DNA of 64,000 bases, from positions 1 to 64,000 of the forward strand of contig JBNKZD010000212.1 of the NCBI GenBank assembly GCA_050301235.1, written 5' to 3'. Each line of letters starts with the position of its first letter. The stretch's first letter is position 1. Origin of the DNA: JAFGIN01 sp050301235. Its GTDB lineage: Bacteria > Fibrobacterota > Chitinivibrionia > Chitinivibrionales > Chitinispirillaceae. The notes beneath the pieces were generated by a model. The model searched no databases, was not told the origin of the DNA, and saw nothing but the letters and a program-made list of their open reading frames with translations. The position numbers and the translations under genes were made by a program. Below are positions 26,343 to 35,679 of the stretch, piece after piece.

Positions 26343-28430
26343 ATGAAACCGGATCATTCACAGACAAACTCGGATGACGATTCAGCAAAAAACACGCCTG
26401 ACAGTGTACCACCTGTGATTGTGATTCAGAATCCGGATCAATCCAATATTGAGTCCGATGCAGCGATGGAAGAGACTGCTATACAGGAGCTGGACTTCTC
26501 AGCCACAGCTGAAATAGACAATAAACATCGTATGCAGATGCATTCGGACATTTCAAATCCATACAAACCCCCTACCAACAGAATAAAATCGCTATTGACC
26601 AGTACACAGGCAGCCAGACTTCCTGATGGAAAACAGCAGATTCCATTAGGGTCTGGAGTGATCACCGGGATACTGGGTGAAGGTGGTATGGCACGTGTTT
26701 ACCGTGTATGGAATCAAAAACTCGAGTTATTCCGTGCGATAAAAGTCATATTCCCGACAGAAAGTGCCGAACTGATGGAGCGGTTTGAAACAGAGATCAA
26801 GATCTCTGCAAAGCTTCATCATCCAAATATCGTCGAAACCTACATTGTCGGCGAATGGAATGGCCTCCCCTACATCGAGATGGAACTGGTTGACGGTATT
26901 TCGCTCGAAACCCTTATCGAAAAGTATGGTAGCGTTCCACCCGTCGTTTGCATTGCAATTGGATGTCAAGTCGCATGTGCACTTGCATACGCTCACTCAG
27001 AAGAATTTCTTATTTATGGAAGGACATACAAAGGAATAATCCATCGCGATCTGAAACCTGCCAACATCATGATCAGTAAAAATGGTGTTGTAAAGTTGAT
27101 GGATTTTGGTATCGCCCGCCCTTCAGAAGTTCATCTGCATACTGTATCCGGTTATATCGTTGGAACATTGCCCTATTTGTCTCCCGAACAAATCGCAGAG
27201 TCTGAAATAGATCATAGAAGCGATATCTATTCACTGGGAACGATCCTTTATGAAGCGCTTACCGGCGAAAAAACTTTTCCACAGCAGACAGTTCACAATC
27301 TGATGCGGATGAAAATTTTACACTCATACCGTAAAGTGGACTCCTATTCAATTGAAGTACCTCCGGAGCTTAAAAAAGCAATTGAAAAGTGTCTTCGTCA
27401 CGACAAAAAAAAGAGATTCGAAACGTCGAAGGAACTGGAGCTATCCCTTAAAGATATCTTTCGTACAATCAGTACCGAATCGATAAATAGTGTACTAAGT
27501 CAATACATCGAAAACCCTTCAAGTTTTGAAATAAAAACAGTTCCCAAAAAAATAATTAGATACAGAAATAAGCCTGTTATCATTGGTACATCACTTCTAT
27601 TACTTATAATAATTATTTGGTTACTTATTCCGAAACATGCAACAAATGTATTTACGATAGACTCTCCGGCACCATTCGATTCTGCAGCATTTGTAAATGT
27701 TTCTTCTCAAAATCCAACCGATTCGATTATCGATACAACTCAAAGTAATGCTAACCAGGATACCACTCGATATACTATTGCACCAACGAATAAATCTGTG
27801 AATGATTCCCCAGTTAAAACAATTAAGAAATCTTCAAAAAGAGTGCTGATTGCCCCAAAAAGAAGCACTGCCAGCTCTGTGATTCCTGAAAAAAAGCTTT
27901 CGAATTCACCATTGGAGGACTTAACCAAAAAGTATGGAATTACAAATCTTATTGATATAGCTGATGTAGCAGCAAAAAATAGTGACTGGAAAAGTGTGAT
28001 CACCGCTGTTACCAATATTTCATCAGATGAGCCTCGGCAGAATAAAGGACTGCTACTGCTCACACTTGCTTATGTGGAACAGAGAAAAATAACTCAGGCA
28101 GCTCAGATTTTGTCATCATTTACATCAGATGATGCATTTCACCCACTTCTCGAGGGAAGAATAGCATTGATTCAGGGTGAAGAAAAACTCGCGCTGAAAA
28201 AATTTGAAGAAGCGATGACCAGACCCGGAAGTGTCCGTAGTACCCAGCAGATAAGATGTGATGCACTTTTCTATGCTGCAATCATACATGATGACCGATA
28301 CAATTCTACCCGCTCACCGGAATCGAGAGAACAATCGCTGATCGCATGGAATGCACTGAAAAAAGCTTATATATCTAATCCAGAACACCCCCGATTCAAA
28401 CTTGCCAACCAGAAGCTCAGCGAATTTTGA
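26343..28430 (+). CDS. Transmembrane Ser/Thr protein kinase with extracytoplasmic C-terminal domain
   Basis: A 695-residue Hanks-type kinase. A disordered N-terminus (1-95) precedes the kinase domain (about 100-375): glycine loop LGEGGMARVYRV, the ATP lysine in RAIKV, HRDLKPAN (catalytic Asp near 235), DFG near 253 and GTLPYLSPEQ. One transmembrane helix lies at about 411-430 (IIGTSLLLLIIIIWLLI). A Ser/Thr-rich linker then leads to an alpha-helical TPR-like domain (about 535-695). It would phosphorylate cytoplasmic targets in response to an envelope signal. It is divergent from the beta-helix/giant-lipoprotein operon across a 288-bp intergenic region in which I see no clear operator. Confidence 0.88.
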   Translation: MKPDHSQTNSDDDSAKNTPDSVPPVIVIQNPDQSNIESDAAMEETAIQELDFSATAEIDNKHRMQMHSDISNPYKPPTNRIKSLLTSTQAARLPDGKQQIPLGSGVITGILGEGGMARVYRVWNQKLELFRAIKVIFPTESAELMERFETEIKISAKLHHPNIVETYIVGEWNGLPYIEMELVDGISLETLIEKYGSVPPVVCIAIGCQVACALAYAHSEEFLIYGRTYKGIIHRDLKPANIMISKNGVVKLMDFGIARPSEVHLHTVSGYIVGTLPYLSPEQIAESEIDHRSDIYSLGTILYEALTGEKTFPQQTVHNLMRMKILHSYRKVDSYSIEVPPELKKAIEKCLRHDKKKRFETSKELELSLKDIFRTISTESINSVLSQYIENPSSFEIKTVPKKIIRYRNKPVIIGTSLLLLIIIIWLLIPKHATNVFTIDSPAPFDSAAFVNVSSQNPTDSIIDTTQSNANQDTTRYTIAPTNKSVNDSPVKTIKKSSKRVLIAPKRSTASSVIPEKKLSNSPLEDLTKKYGITNLIDIADVAAKNSDWKSVITAVTNISSDEPRQNKGLLLLTLAYVEQRKITQAAQILSSFTSDDAFHPLLEGRIALIQGEEKLALKKFEEAMTRPGSVRSTQQIRCDALFYAAIIHDDRYNSTRSPESREQSLIAWNALKKAYISNPEHPRFKLANQKLSEF

Positions 28431-28481
28431 TTTGTAATGTTATTTATCTACAAATGTGAGGATATACATTGATTTGCATTT

Positions 28482-28530
28482 CGCCTCACCCCCTCAATCC
28501 CCCTCTTCATAAGAAATGGTGAGGGGAAAG
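28482..28530. repeat. Half-copy of the foldback repeat at 113-241
   Basis: CGCCTCACCCCCT followed by CCCCCTCTTCATAAGAAATGGTGAGGGG matches the left arm of the foldback element at the window start, with a weaker internal hairpin. It lies just downstream of the kinase gene. Confidence 0.65.
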
Positions 28531-28576
28531 AAAAATAATTGCAGGTTCTTGCAAGTAAAATAAAAGCGGTTCCGGG

Positions 28577-28708
28577 ATGAAAGGGACACTGATCAGCCGT
28601 AGTAAATCAAACGGAGTCAGCGCCGCTAAAATCAATCTTACAGGGTTGGCAAAAGGAGTTTACGTTGCCCGAAGTGGAATGGAAGCGGTCCCGGTTATAA
28701 TCTGGTAA
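28577..28708 (+). pseudogene. Orphan C-terminal sorting-module remnant
   Basis: A 43-codon open frame reads like the end of a surface-sorted enzyme: a polar start, then KINLTGLAKGVYVARSG and PVIIW before TAA. The phrase LAKGVYVAR matches the last strand of such C-terminal modules. An in-frame stop lies just upstream at 28556, so the catalytic part is missing. Its neighbour is the CE6 esterase, which still has a similar tail. It is probably the residue of a deleted secreted enzyme rather than an active small gene. The rest of 28431-28787 holds only the repeat at 28482 and a small hairpin (CTCTGGTG at 28716, CACCAGAG at 28741). Confidence 0.6.
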
Positions 28709-28787
28709 AACAAGACTCTGGTGCTTTTGGGATCATCAACCACCAGAGCTACTTTTATCAAAAAAACTGTTTCAGCGGACCCTTAAA

Positions 28788-29945
28788 TTATCGTGATGTT
28801 GCCACCACTGTTCGGATCGCGTTATTTTTCCCGGCATTGAGTTTGAGTACAAATACCCCGGTCGGCATCATATCACGGCCCAATTTCAGAGAATGTTCGC
28901 CAGCTCCGAATTCTGACCGGGCAATGGTTGCAATCTCTTTCCCTTCAAGGGTAAACGCTTTAAGAGAAACCATTGTCTGTTCGCGAAGCTGGAATTTTAC
29001 CAATGATGCGTGTACATTCAGGTTTAGCCCGTTATTCCCTGCAAATTCAGACATTGCTCCTTTTCTGTCATTAACAGATGTCGCCTGTTTTTTAAGAATC
29101 GTAAGTATCGTATCGGCATAGCGTTTTCCGAAAGTACGGTAACTTGCTGATGTAAAGTGAAACTGATCTTTACCTGCCAAACCATCCGCCGATATCGCAT
29201 GTGCATTCGGAATTACTCTGTTAAGCGTATCGATGAATATATTAAACGCACCACACGCACCGCCCTTGTTGGTGTACAGAAGTTCCCCTGCAAGGAGTGG
29301 GGTTTCTGAAGCTTTCAGTCCAAATTCGGAAATAAAACCGTCGTAAATACTTTTAACTTTGTTAGGCCACTGACGATCATTGGGATTTGATTCGCCCTGG
29401 TGTAATAGAAACCCTTTTATAACTCCATCTTTCTGAGCCAGCTTCCCTATTTCGACGAGGCGTCCGTACGGATTCCCACCATAGGAATTGTTAGCATAAT
29501 TTTTGATATATTGATCACCTGAAGAGAGTCCCGAAAGATAGCTTTGATAGCTATCCTTGACAAACACTTCGATTTTTGTACCTGGAATTGCCACATTGAT
29601 GATACCGATTTTAATATTTGAAGGTAAGCTGTCCACAAGAGTTCGTCCGAAATAATCAGCCGGACAGAGCCCTGAATTACCGCGGCAGAGCGGCGGAACA
29701 GCGGTTGCCCATTTGCCTTTCGTACGACTGCCATCATTATCTGCGGCATACATCACCCTGAACCGTGCATCAACGGTTTTATCCTGAGCCTCTATTGTGC
29801 CCGCTCCATCCATATTTGATTGGCCGAAAGCCAGAAAAATGTAGAAGTTCGGGTCCGGTTGAGAATAACAATCTGGAGCGAACAAAGAACTTACAAACAG
29901 CGTTGTTACAGCAGCTGGTACAGCAAAAAGACGTGAAATATTCAT
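28788..29945 (-). CDS. Secreted CE6-type acetyl(xylan) esterase with C-terminal sorting-like module
   Basis: A 385-residue protein with a signal peptide. An SGNH-type esterase domain (DUF303/SASA, CE6) covers about residues 30-285: FGQSNMDG holds the nucleophile serine (near 42), LLHQGESN the block with the oxyanion and Glu residues, and KDQFHFTSASY the catalytic His (near 262). It removes acetyl groups from xylan or similar polysaccharides, complementing the GH10 xylanase 16 kb away. Residues ~310-385 form a beta module (VSLKAFTLEGKEIATI, MPTGVFVLKLNAG) like that of the xylanase. AGGAAGG precedes the ATG. It is monocistronic. Confidence 0.88.
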   Translation of the reverse strand: MNISRLFAVPAAVTTLFVSSLFAPDCYSQPDPNFYIFLAFGQSNMDGAGTIEAQDKTVDARFRVMYAADNDGSRTKGKWATAVPPLCRGNSGLCPADYFGRTLVDSLPSNIKIGIINVAIPGTKIEVFVKDSYQSYLSGLSSGDQYIKNYANNSYGGNPYGRLVEIGKLAQKDGVIKGFLLHQGESNPNDRQWPNKVKSIYDGFISEFGLKASETPLLAGELLYTNKGGACGAFNIFIDTLNRVIPNAHAISADGLAGKDQFHFTSASYRTFGKRYADTILTILKKQATSVNDRKGAMSEFAGNNGLNLNVHASLVKFQLREQTMVSLKAFTLEGKEIATIARSEFGAGEHSLKLGRDMMPTGVFVLKLNAGKNNAIRTVVATSR

Positions 29946-30130
29946 ATAATTTCCTTCCTGTGCAGAATTTCAATCAATAATTTATATCTGTTTTTTTAAA
30001 AACCGCAGAAGTAATCACTTGTTTTAAAAAAAAACGTGGATAGGTAACTCCACAGCTCACCATGTTCTTCAGCTGTTGTTGAATGTTTGATATAGGCACA
30101 TTGAGTTTACCATTGGATTTGTTGCAACCG

Positions 30131-30472
30131 TTACATTGCTGGAGTTCGGATAACCTCACTAATGATAGTTTCCCAGTCATCGGTGCCCTTGCTATAAACA
30201 TCACATGTAAACTTAATTAATGAATCGGTATACAGAGGTGAGTTATATCGGGAATTTTTCGAAAAACGAAACGTTCCTTCTATTACACTTTTGGTGCGGT
30301 CCTGTTTTTTAAGAGTACCACAAAGACCATAGTCCGCAGTACTGTCAGGAATCTTTTCAACAATTCCTACAGCATCATAAGTATTGAGCTGGTCAACAAT
30401 CGAGATTATCCCACAATTCACACAAAATAAATGTGCCACGATACAAATCAAAACAGTTTTCAGTCTATCCAT
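30131..30472 (-). CDS. Small exported protein of unknown function
   Basis: A 113-residue protein with a hydrophobic signal-like N-terminus ending in cysteines (LFCVNC), so it is possibly a lipoprotein. The rest is polar and mixed alpha/beta (FRFSKNSRYNSPLYTDSLIKF). I do not recognise a family. Its start overlaps the stop of the dikinase-like lipoprotein gene by 13 bp, indicating co-translation and perhaps a shared envelope role. Confidence 0.55.
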   Translation of the reverse strand: MDRLKTVLICIVAHLFCVNCGIISIVDQLNTYDAVGIVEKIPDSTADYGLCGTLKKQDRTKSVIEGTFRFSKNSRYNSPLYTDSLIKFTCDVYSKGTDDWETIISEVIRTPAM

Positions 30473-32448
30473 GGTCTTGCCTGCTTAATTACAAGAATAT
30501 TTTCTGATGTTATTTTAAACTCTATTTCCATCGCAAAACCATCATCATGAAGTGCATTATATTGTACTTTGAAATGATTCTGAATCAATTCCATATAACG
30601 AACAAGTTCATCAATGTGAGTTTGTGAAAGAACTGTCCCCCCACGCTCGAGCTGATTGGAATATCTCAAATACTGCTTTTCATACCGCTGCTGAGGACCA
30701 ATTGCCGAGATGAGAATCTCTTCAGGTATCGATTCTCCGTCTGGATTTGTTATTAGATCCTCTCCAACCTGAACATTGACATAAAATCCACGCCAGGCAG
30801 GATCGAAAATATTTCTGGTGACCGCTACTCCATTTGCTTTCTCACCTTTAAAATTCGGATGAATCAGAACACCCATTGCAGATTTAAAATGATCGACATT
30901 ATAAAAGCTGCGCGCCTGAAATGCCTCATAATTCCATAAACTTGCCCATACCTGTTTGATAGATTTTGACAGAGGGCCCTCATCGAGATGGTGTGTAAAA
31001 GAGCTGTGAATTCCTGCGCCACTGAAAGAGGCAAGATCTTCGGTGTTAGCACTGGATCGACAACGAAGTGGTGTACCGCCGTGATATGTGGATAACACCG
31101 ATTGAAACAGTGATTCACTCACCGAGTTTACATGTCCATTTTCAATCAACACCTGTAAATGCCTAAGCTTTTCTGCTCTGTAATCTAAATCAACCAGGAA
31201 CAGTGTGTCAGCCAGCATCTGCCTGACAGTATCAAAAAGCCCATTTTCATTCATAAATCGAATATAATGTATGAATGGGACAGCAAATCCATCCGGAACT
31301 TTGCCAATGGGTAAAAAACGTTTCAATTCAGCGACATTTGCAGCTTTCGCTCCATATTTGTTGTTGTCTGTGAAGCAAATATCACTCAGTACTCTGATCC
31401 GATCTTCAGAAGTATCTGCTATGGGAATTTGTACCTCTTTTGGCCTTTGAGAATCGATATGATGCTCTACCTCAGTCAGTGTAGCTTCTTCAATAATATA
31501 CCTGTCATCATCAACTATAAACCTTACTGGCCTGTTATCAAGTTTGACTATTTCATCTTTGAGAGAAAATGAACGTATAAATGCATTTGGAATATTGTTC
31601 TGCATTGCCAGTATATTTACATGAGAAAGAGGTGTCTGAGGAAATTCTGTTATCATCCCCGAAATCTGGCCAGTTTGCCCCGGAAGGGTCTTGAATAGAA
31701 CAATATCAGAAAATGAGAAATGGGTTCCAGGTGTTAATCTCAGAATACCAAATGATTCCCCTGTATTGTAAGGTATAAAATTCATGTTTGCGAATAGCTG
31801 GTCGGTGAGAATAAACGGTATGTGTGACTTATCATATTGCTCCTCAACAATAAGCCTTTCCTGAATACTTCCTTTTGGATGATATACTATTGAACAGGCT
31901 GGAATAAGCAAGCTGTCACTTATAAGCCCAAATGCAATCTCTACACCTTTTTTAGGTACCGGGTCCGCAGGCCAGAATCCCATTGCGAAAATGCCCGTTT
32001 GACCTGATGCCCTTGAATAATTAGGGTGAAATATGATTTCTCCTGCGAGAAAATCCTTCTCAGAATTGAAATAAGCTCTTCTATTAAAATTTTCAAGTGA
32101 AATAGTTGCTCTAAGACTTTTAACAACAAAATCGTAATGATACTGATATGTCTGACTATTGATGAAATAAAGTGCAGGGGATCGGGATGCTGCATTGATA
32201 ATAACAAATTTCACTTCCTGTTGGCTGGCAGTCTCGGTCAGATTGGCATTATATGCAAGTTCTTTGAATTGTTCCATAGAATGAATTGAAGTTGCGCCTT
32301 CAGAAGGAGGTATTGAAACTGGCTTGATAAAATCTTCAGGACTGCTGCATGAGCAAATCAATAATTGCGTAAAAAGTAAAAATGAGGCAGCAAAAACTAC
32401 CTTTTTACAATTGAATGAACTACCTTCTGAGTCAGCTTTTGTCTCCAT
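30460..32448 (-). CDS. Exported lipoprotein with phosphohistidine-like and PEP/pyruvate-dikinase ATP-binding domains
   Basis: About 662 residues. A signal sequence (VVFAASFLLFTQLLI) ends in a CSC lipobox-like site. The N-terminal ~220 residues have no recognised family. A swivelling phosphohistidine-like domain follows at about 225-310 (GQISGMITEFPQTPLSHVNI, then NNIPNAF), and a PPDK_N-type ATP-binding domain at about 370-660 (YGAKAANVAELKRFLP, PDGFAVPF, RCRSSANTEDLASFSGAGI, QVWASLWNYEAF, the final E.EFKI...LVIKQARPW). The order, His domain before ATP domain, is that of plant glucan water dikinases rather than PPDK or PpsA. Export of an ATP-dependent enzyme is unusual. ATG 32448 is chosen over a GTG 9 bp upstream. 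It overlaps the small downstream gene. Confidence 0.75.
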   Translation of the reverse strand: METKADSEGSSFNCKKVVFAASFLLFTQLLICSCSSPEDFIKPVSIPPSEGATSIHSMEQFKELAYNANLTETASQQEVKFVIINAASRSPALYFINSQTYQYHYDFVVKSLRATISLENFNRRAYFNSEKDFLAGEIIFHPNYSRASGQTGIFAMGFWPADPVPKKGVEIAFGLISDSLLIPACSIVYHPKGSIQERLIVEEQYDKSHIPFILTDQLFANMNFIPYNTGESFGILRLTPGTHFSFSDIVLFKTLPGQTGQISGMITEFPQTPLSHVNILAMQNNIPNAFIRSFSLKDEIVKLDNRPVRFIVDDDRYIIEEATLTEVEHHIDSQRPKEVQIPIADTSEDRIRVLSDICFTDNNKYGAKAANVAELKRFLPIGKVPDGFAVPFIHYIRFMNENGLFDTVRQMLADTLFLVDLDYRAEKLRHLQVLIENGHVNSVSESLFQSVLSTYHGGTPLRCRSSANTEDLASFSGAGIHSSFTHHLDEGPLSKSIKQVWASLWNYEAFQARSFYNVDHFKSAMGVLIHPNFKGEKANGVAVTRNIFDPAWRGFYVNVQVGEDLITNPDGESIPEEILISAIGPQQRYEKQYLRYSNQLERGGTVLSQTHIDELVRYMELIQNHFKVQYNALHDDGFAMEIEFKITSENILVIKQARPWID

Positions 32449-32558
32449 ACTATACACCCAAACGAAGCACCAGGCGACACTATTTATTTCCTTATATATT
32501 TGAATATACTATTTTAAAAACGAAACTGAACTGTCATTATTTAAAAAGGAACTCATCG

Positions 32559-33428
32559 ATGCACCATACTATCAATTTCTTCTCAGAAGGTTCAAAAATC
32601 GCTGCGCATCTCTATCTCCCGGAATCAATTTCAACCCCACTACCTGCAATTATTCTTTGCCATGGTTTTGCCGGAGTTAAAGAGCTGCTTCTCCCTGCGT
32701 TTGCGAAGTTTTTTAGCGGACGAGGCTATGCATCACTCTGTTTAGATTACCGGGGATTTGGCGAAAGTGAAGGCGAACGGGGACGCCTTGTCCCTGAGTA
32801 CCAGATCAGAGATGTTCAGAATGCCATTACATATCTGCAAAGTCGTGATGATATTGATGGCAATAGAATCGCTTTGTGGGGATCATCATTTGGTGGGGCA
32901 AATGCGGTTGTTACAGCATCGAAAGATAAACGTGTCAAATGCCTCTGTGTGCAACTCACGTTTGGTGATGGTGAACGGGTCATTACCGGGGCGATGCCTC
33001 CGGAAGAAAAATCAAGGTTTCTCGACACTATCAATAAAATGCAGCAGAAGAAAGTTACATCCAATAAAGAACTTATGGTCCCTATCCATAAAGTCCTTAC
33101 CGATGAACAATCAAAAGCGTTTTACAATAAAATGGTTGCATCATTTCCCGCACTGGAGATCAAAATCCCATTTTTAACTGTAGCCGAAACAATGGGGCAT
33201 AAACCAGAACTATGTCTCGACAATATAAACATACCGATTCATATAGTTTCTGCAGGTAACGATAGTGTTAACCCCCCGCAGGAATCACAAATTCTGTATG
33301 AAAAAGCACATGAACCAAAATTCCATCTTGCAGTTGAAAATGCAAGTCATTATGAAGTTTATGAAGGTGAATATTTTGAACTTGTTGCTAATGCTCAAGT
33401 GGAGTGGTTTGGAAAATATCTTGGATGA
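32559..33428 (+). CDS. Alpha/beta hydrolase (dienelactone-hydrolase/peptidase-like)
   Basis: A 289-residue cytoplasmic hydrolase. ILCHGFAGVKE carries the oxyanion HG, LWGSSFGGANAV is the nucleophile elbow with the catalytic Ser, an Asp lies in IVSAGNDSVNPP and the His in NASHYEVYEGEYFE. A helical cap lies at about residues 125-215. The substrate is unknown; short-chain esters or peptides are typical for this group. The start at 32559 is chosen because AAAAAGGA lies 8-15 bp upstream; earlier in-frame ATGs overlap the divergent lipoprotein gene. Confidence 0.85.
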   Translation: MHHTINFFSEGSKIAAHLYLPESISTPLPAIILCHGFAGVKELLLPAFAKFFSGRGYASLCLDYRGFGESEGERGRLVPEYQIRDVQNAITYLQSRDDIDGNRIALWGSSFGGANAVVTASKDKRVKCLCVQLTFGDGERVITGAMPPEEKSRFLDTINKMQQKKVTSNKELMVPIHKVLTDEQSKAFYNKMVASFPALEIKIPFLTVAETMGHKPELCLDNINIPIHIVSAGNDSVNPPQESQILYEKAHEPKFHLAVENASHYEVYEGEYFELVANAQVEWFGKYLG

Positions 33429-33591
33429 ATCAAGGAAGTAGTTTTTACAATCATCATTATACCGTAACTGTCTCATTTTCAGAAATATTGCTATTTTAGA
33501 TTACATTTTCTATTTTGACAGTAGTATAGTAACCTGTATAAGTGGTACTGTAAATTGTTAATCGTTTACTACTTTTTTAAGGAATTTAACT

Positions 33592-35679
33592 GTGAGATTT
33601 TTCTTCTTTTTTATCATTTTATTGCTTATAACAACTATCTTTGCCGGAAAAAAAGAGGTGTCAACAGTTCAAAAAGCTTCGGCAATGGTAAAAACTATAC
33701 AAAAATACCATTATAAGCCTCGACCGGTTGATGATTCTTTATCCAGTATCGTTTTCGACCTTTTTTTAGAATCACTTGATCCTTACGGATGTTTTTTCAC
33801 AAAGGAAATTATTGAGTATCTGCAACAATACCGTTATAAGATTGATGATCAAATTAAAAGTCAAAAAAGTGAGTTCCTTGACACAACTTCGAAACTCTTT
33901 AAAAAGCAGCTAATATATGCTGATTCACTCATTGCATTAACCGGTAAAAAAAAATTGGACTTTTCCAGACAGGATACAATCTTGCTTGGTGGTGAGACCG
34001 AATATGTAACAGCTTCGGCACTTATACAACGATGGGAAAAATGGATAAAATACATGGTTGTCTGGTCATTTGAATCACAACGTGACACTTCAGATACGAC
34101 TATCAATTTTTCGAAGGAAAAATCAGCGAAACTGACAAAAGATGCCCTGTCCTGGGAAATGTGCAAAATTAATAAATACATCAATTCATCCGCAATCATA
34201 TCATCATATATCGAAGAACAGTATCTTAAAGCAATTGCTAATGCATTTGATCCACATACTGATTTTCTTTCTGTTGAAGAGCGCACACGTCGAAGAGATG
34301 ATCTCTCAAAGACATCGGGTTTATTCGGTATAACTGTTGATCAGAATTTTGCAGGTGAAGTTGAAATTATAGAAGTAATTCCAGGTAGCCCGGCATGGAA
34401 CTGCAACAAGATCAATGAAGGTGATATCATTCTTTCTATTAAAAAAAGTGATGGGACGATGCTGGAACTCAGGTGTATCTCCATATCTGAAGTTGAAGAA
34501 TTCCTGTCGGGAATTGATCATAAACAGGCTGTTTTTAAAATTCGAAAGAAAACCGGGTCCATATTTGACATTCCCCTTAAAAAAGAGCTCCTCGATGTTA
34601 AACAGAATATTATTCGCAGTTTTGTTCTGAATGGCAATCATAAAATCGGTTATATTTATCTGCCTTCCTTTTATACGGAATTTTATTATGGAAGTTATTT
34701 TTCTCGTGGTTGTGCAAGCGATTTGTCAAAAGAGTTGTTCAAACTTAAAAACGATTCAATAACTGGGTTAATTCTCGATTTACGGGGAAATAGTGGCGGT
34801 TTGGTTGCAGAGGCGCTTCGCATTGCCGGACTATTTATTGATTATGGCGGGTTAAGTGTATTTCATGTACATGGTAAAGCTCCTGTCGTGAAGAAAGATG
34901 ATGCACGCGGAACTGTGTATGACGGACCTTTACTAATTCTTGTAAACTCTTCATCAGCTTCAGCATCAGAACTTCTTGCGTCAACACTTCAGGATCACAA
35001 TAGAGCAATTATTGCAGGATCGAGAACATATGGCAAAGGTATCATGCAAACAGTCCTTCCCTATGATGCAGGTAATTTTGATTCTCTTTCGATGTATAAA
35101 GGAACGCCCGTTGCATTTCTTTCAGTGACCACTGGCGCAATTTACAGGGTAACCGGTACCAGTAATCAGTGCAAGGGAGTCATTCCTGATATTGTACTTC
35201 CTGATCTTTTACAAAAGAGCCTAATGAATGAATCAGCACAAAAAGCAGCCCTGCGCCTTGATACAATCGTTAAAAAGGTGTACTACTACCCATCATCTCC
35301 ATTACCATTGCAGGAGTTAAAAAGAAATAGTAGTAAAAGAATAAAGCAATCCAGACCATTCCAGTATATTCAAAAAAAGCAACTGGATTTTCCTGACCTC
35401 GGATCTCGCTACCCTGTCCCACTTCAAATACATTCTTTTGTTAAATTTATCAATAATTTTAAAGAGGTTAAGGATTCTCTTTCACAAAAGAGCGTTATCG
35501 ACTCTATAAATCAGCCTCAACTAAAAAAAATTGCGGTCAATCTCCCCCAGAGCGAAATTGATGAAATCAAAACTGTAATGAAGGATATTCAGGATAATAT
35601 TTACATTAATGAAGCATTTATGATTGTAAACGATCTCCTATCAATTTCAGGAAAGGTAATATCTAATGGTAAAAAATAA
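33592..35679 (+). CDS. prc: Tail-specific (Prc-type) periplasmic serine protease, S41 family
   Basis: A 695-residue protein with a signal peptide ending near IFAG. An N-terminal helical region (VQKASAMVKTIQKYHY, LDPYGCFF) matches the Prc/tail-specific protease family. A PDZ domain lies at about 245-330 and the S41 catalytic core at about 340-545. The Ser/Lys dyad is Ser457 in NSSSASASE and Lys482 in YGKGIMQT, with the 25-residue spacing of E. coli Prc. It degrades or trims proteins from their C-termini in the periplasm. Translation starts at GTG with AAGGA 8 bp upstream. The stop overlaps the next gene by 14 bp. Confidence 0.9.
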   Translation: MRFFFFFIILLLITTIFAGKKEVSTVQKASAMVKTIQKYHYKPRPVDDSLSSIVFDLFLESLDPYGCFFTKEIIEYLQQYRYKIDDQIKSQKSEFLDTTSKLFKKQLIYADSLIALTGKKKLDFSRQDTILLGGETEYVTASALIQRWEKWIKYMVVWSFESQRDTSDTTINFSKEKSAKLTKDALSWEMCKINKYINSSAIISSYIEEQYLKAIANAFDPHTDFLSVEERTRRRDDLSKTSGLFGITVDQNFAGEVEIIEVIPGSPAWNCNKINEGDIILSIKKSDGTMLELRCISISEVEEFLSGIDHKQAVFKIRKKTGSIFDIPLKKELLDVKQNIIRSFVLNGNHKIGYIYLPSFYTEFYYGSYFSRGCASDLSKELFKLKNDSITGLILDLRGNSGGLVAEALRIAGLFIDYGGLSVFHVHGKAPVVKKDDARGTVYDGPLLILVNSSSASASELLASTLQDHNRAIIAGSRTYGKGIMQTVLPYDAGNFDSLSMYKGTPVAFLSVTTGAIYRVTGTSNQCKGVIPDIVLPDLLQKSLMNESAQKAALRLDTIVKKVYYYPSSPLPLQELKRNSSKRIKQSRPFQYIQKKQLDFPDLGSRYPVPLQIHSFVKFINNFKEVKDSLSQKSVIDSINQPQLKKIAVNLPQSEIDEIKTVMKDIQDNIYINEAFMIVNDLLSISGKVISNGKK

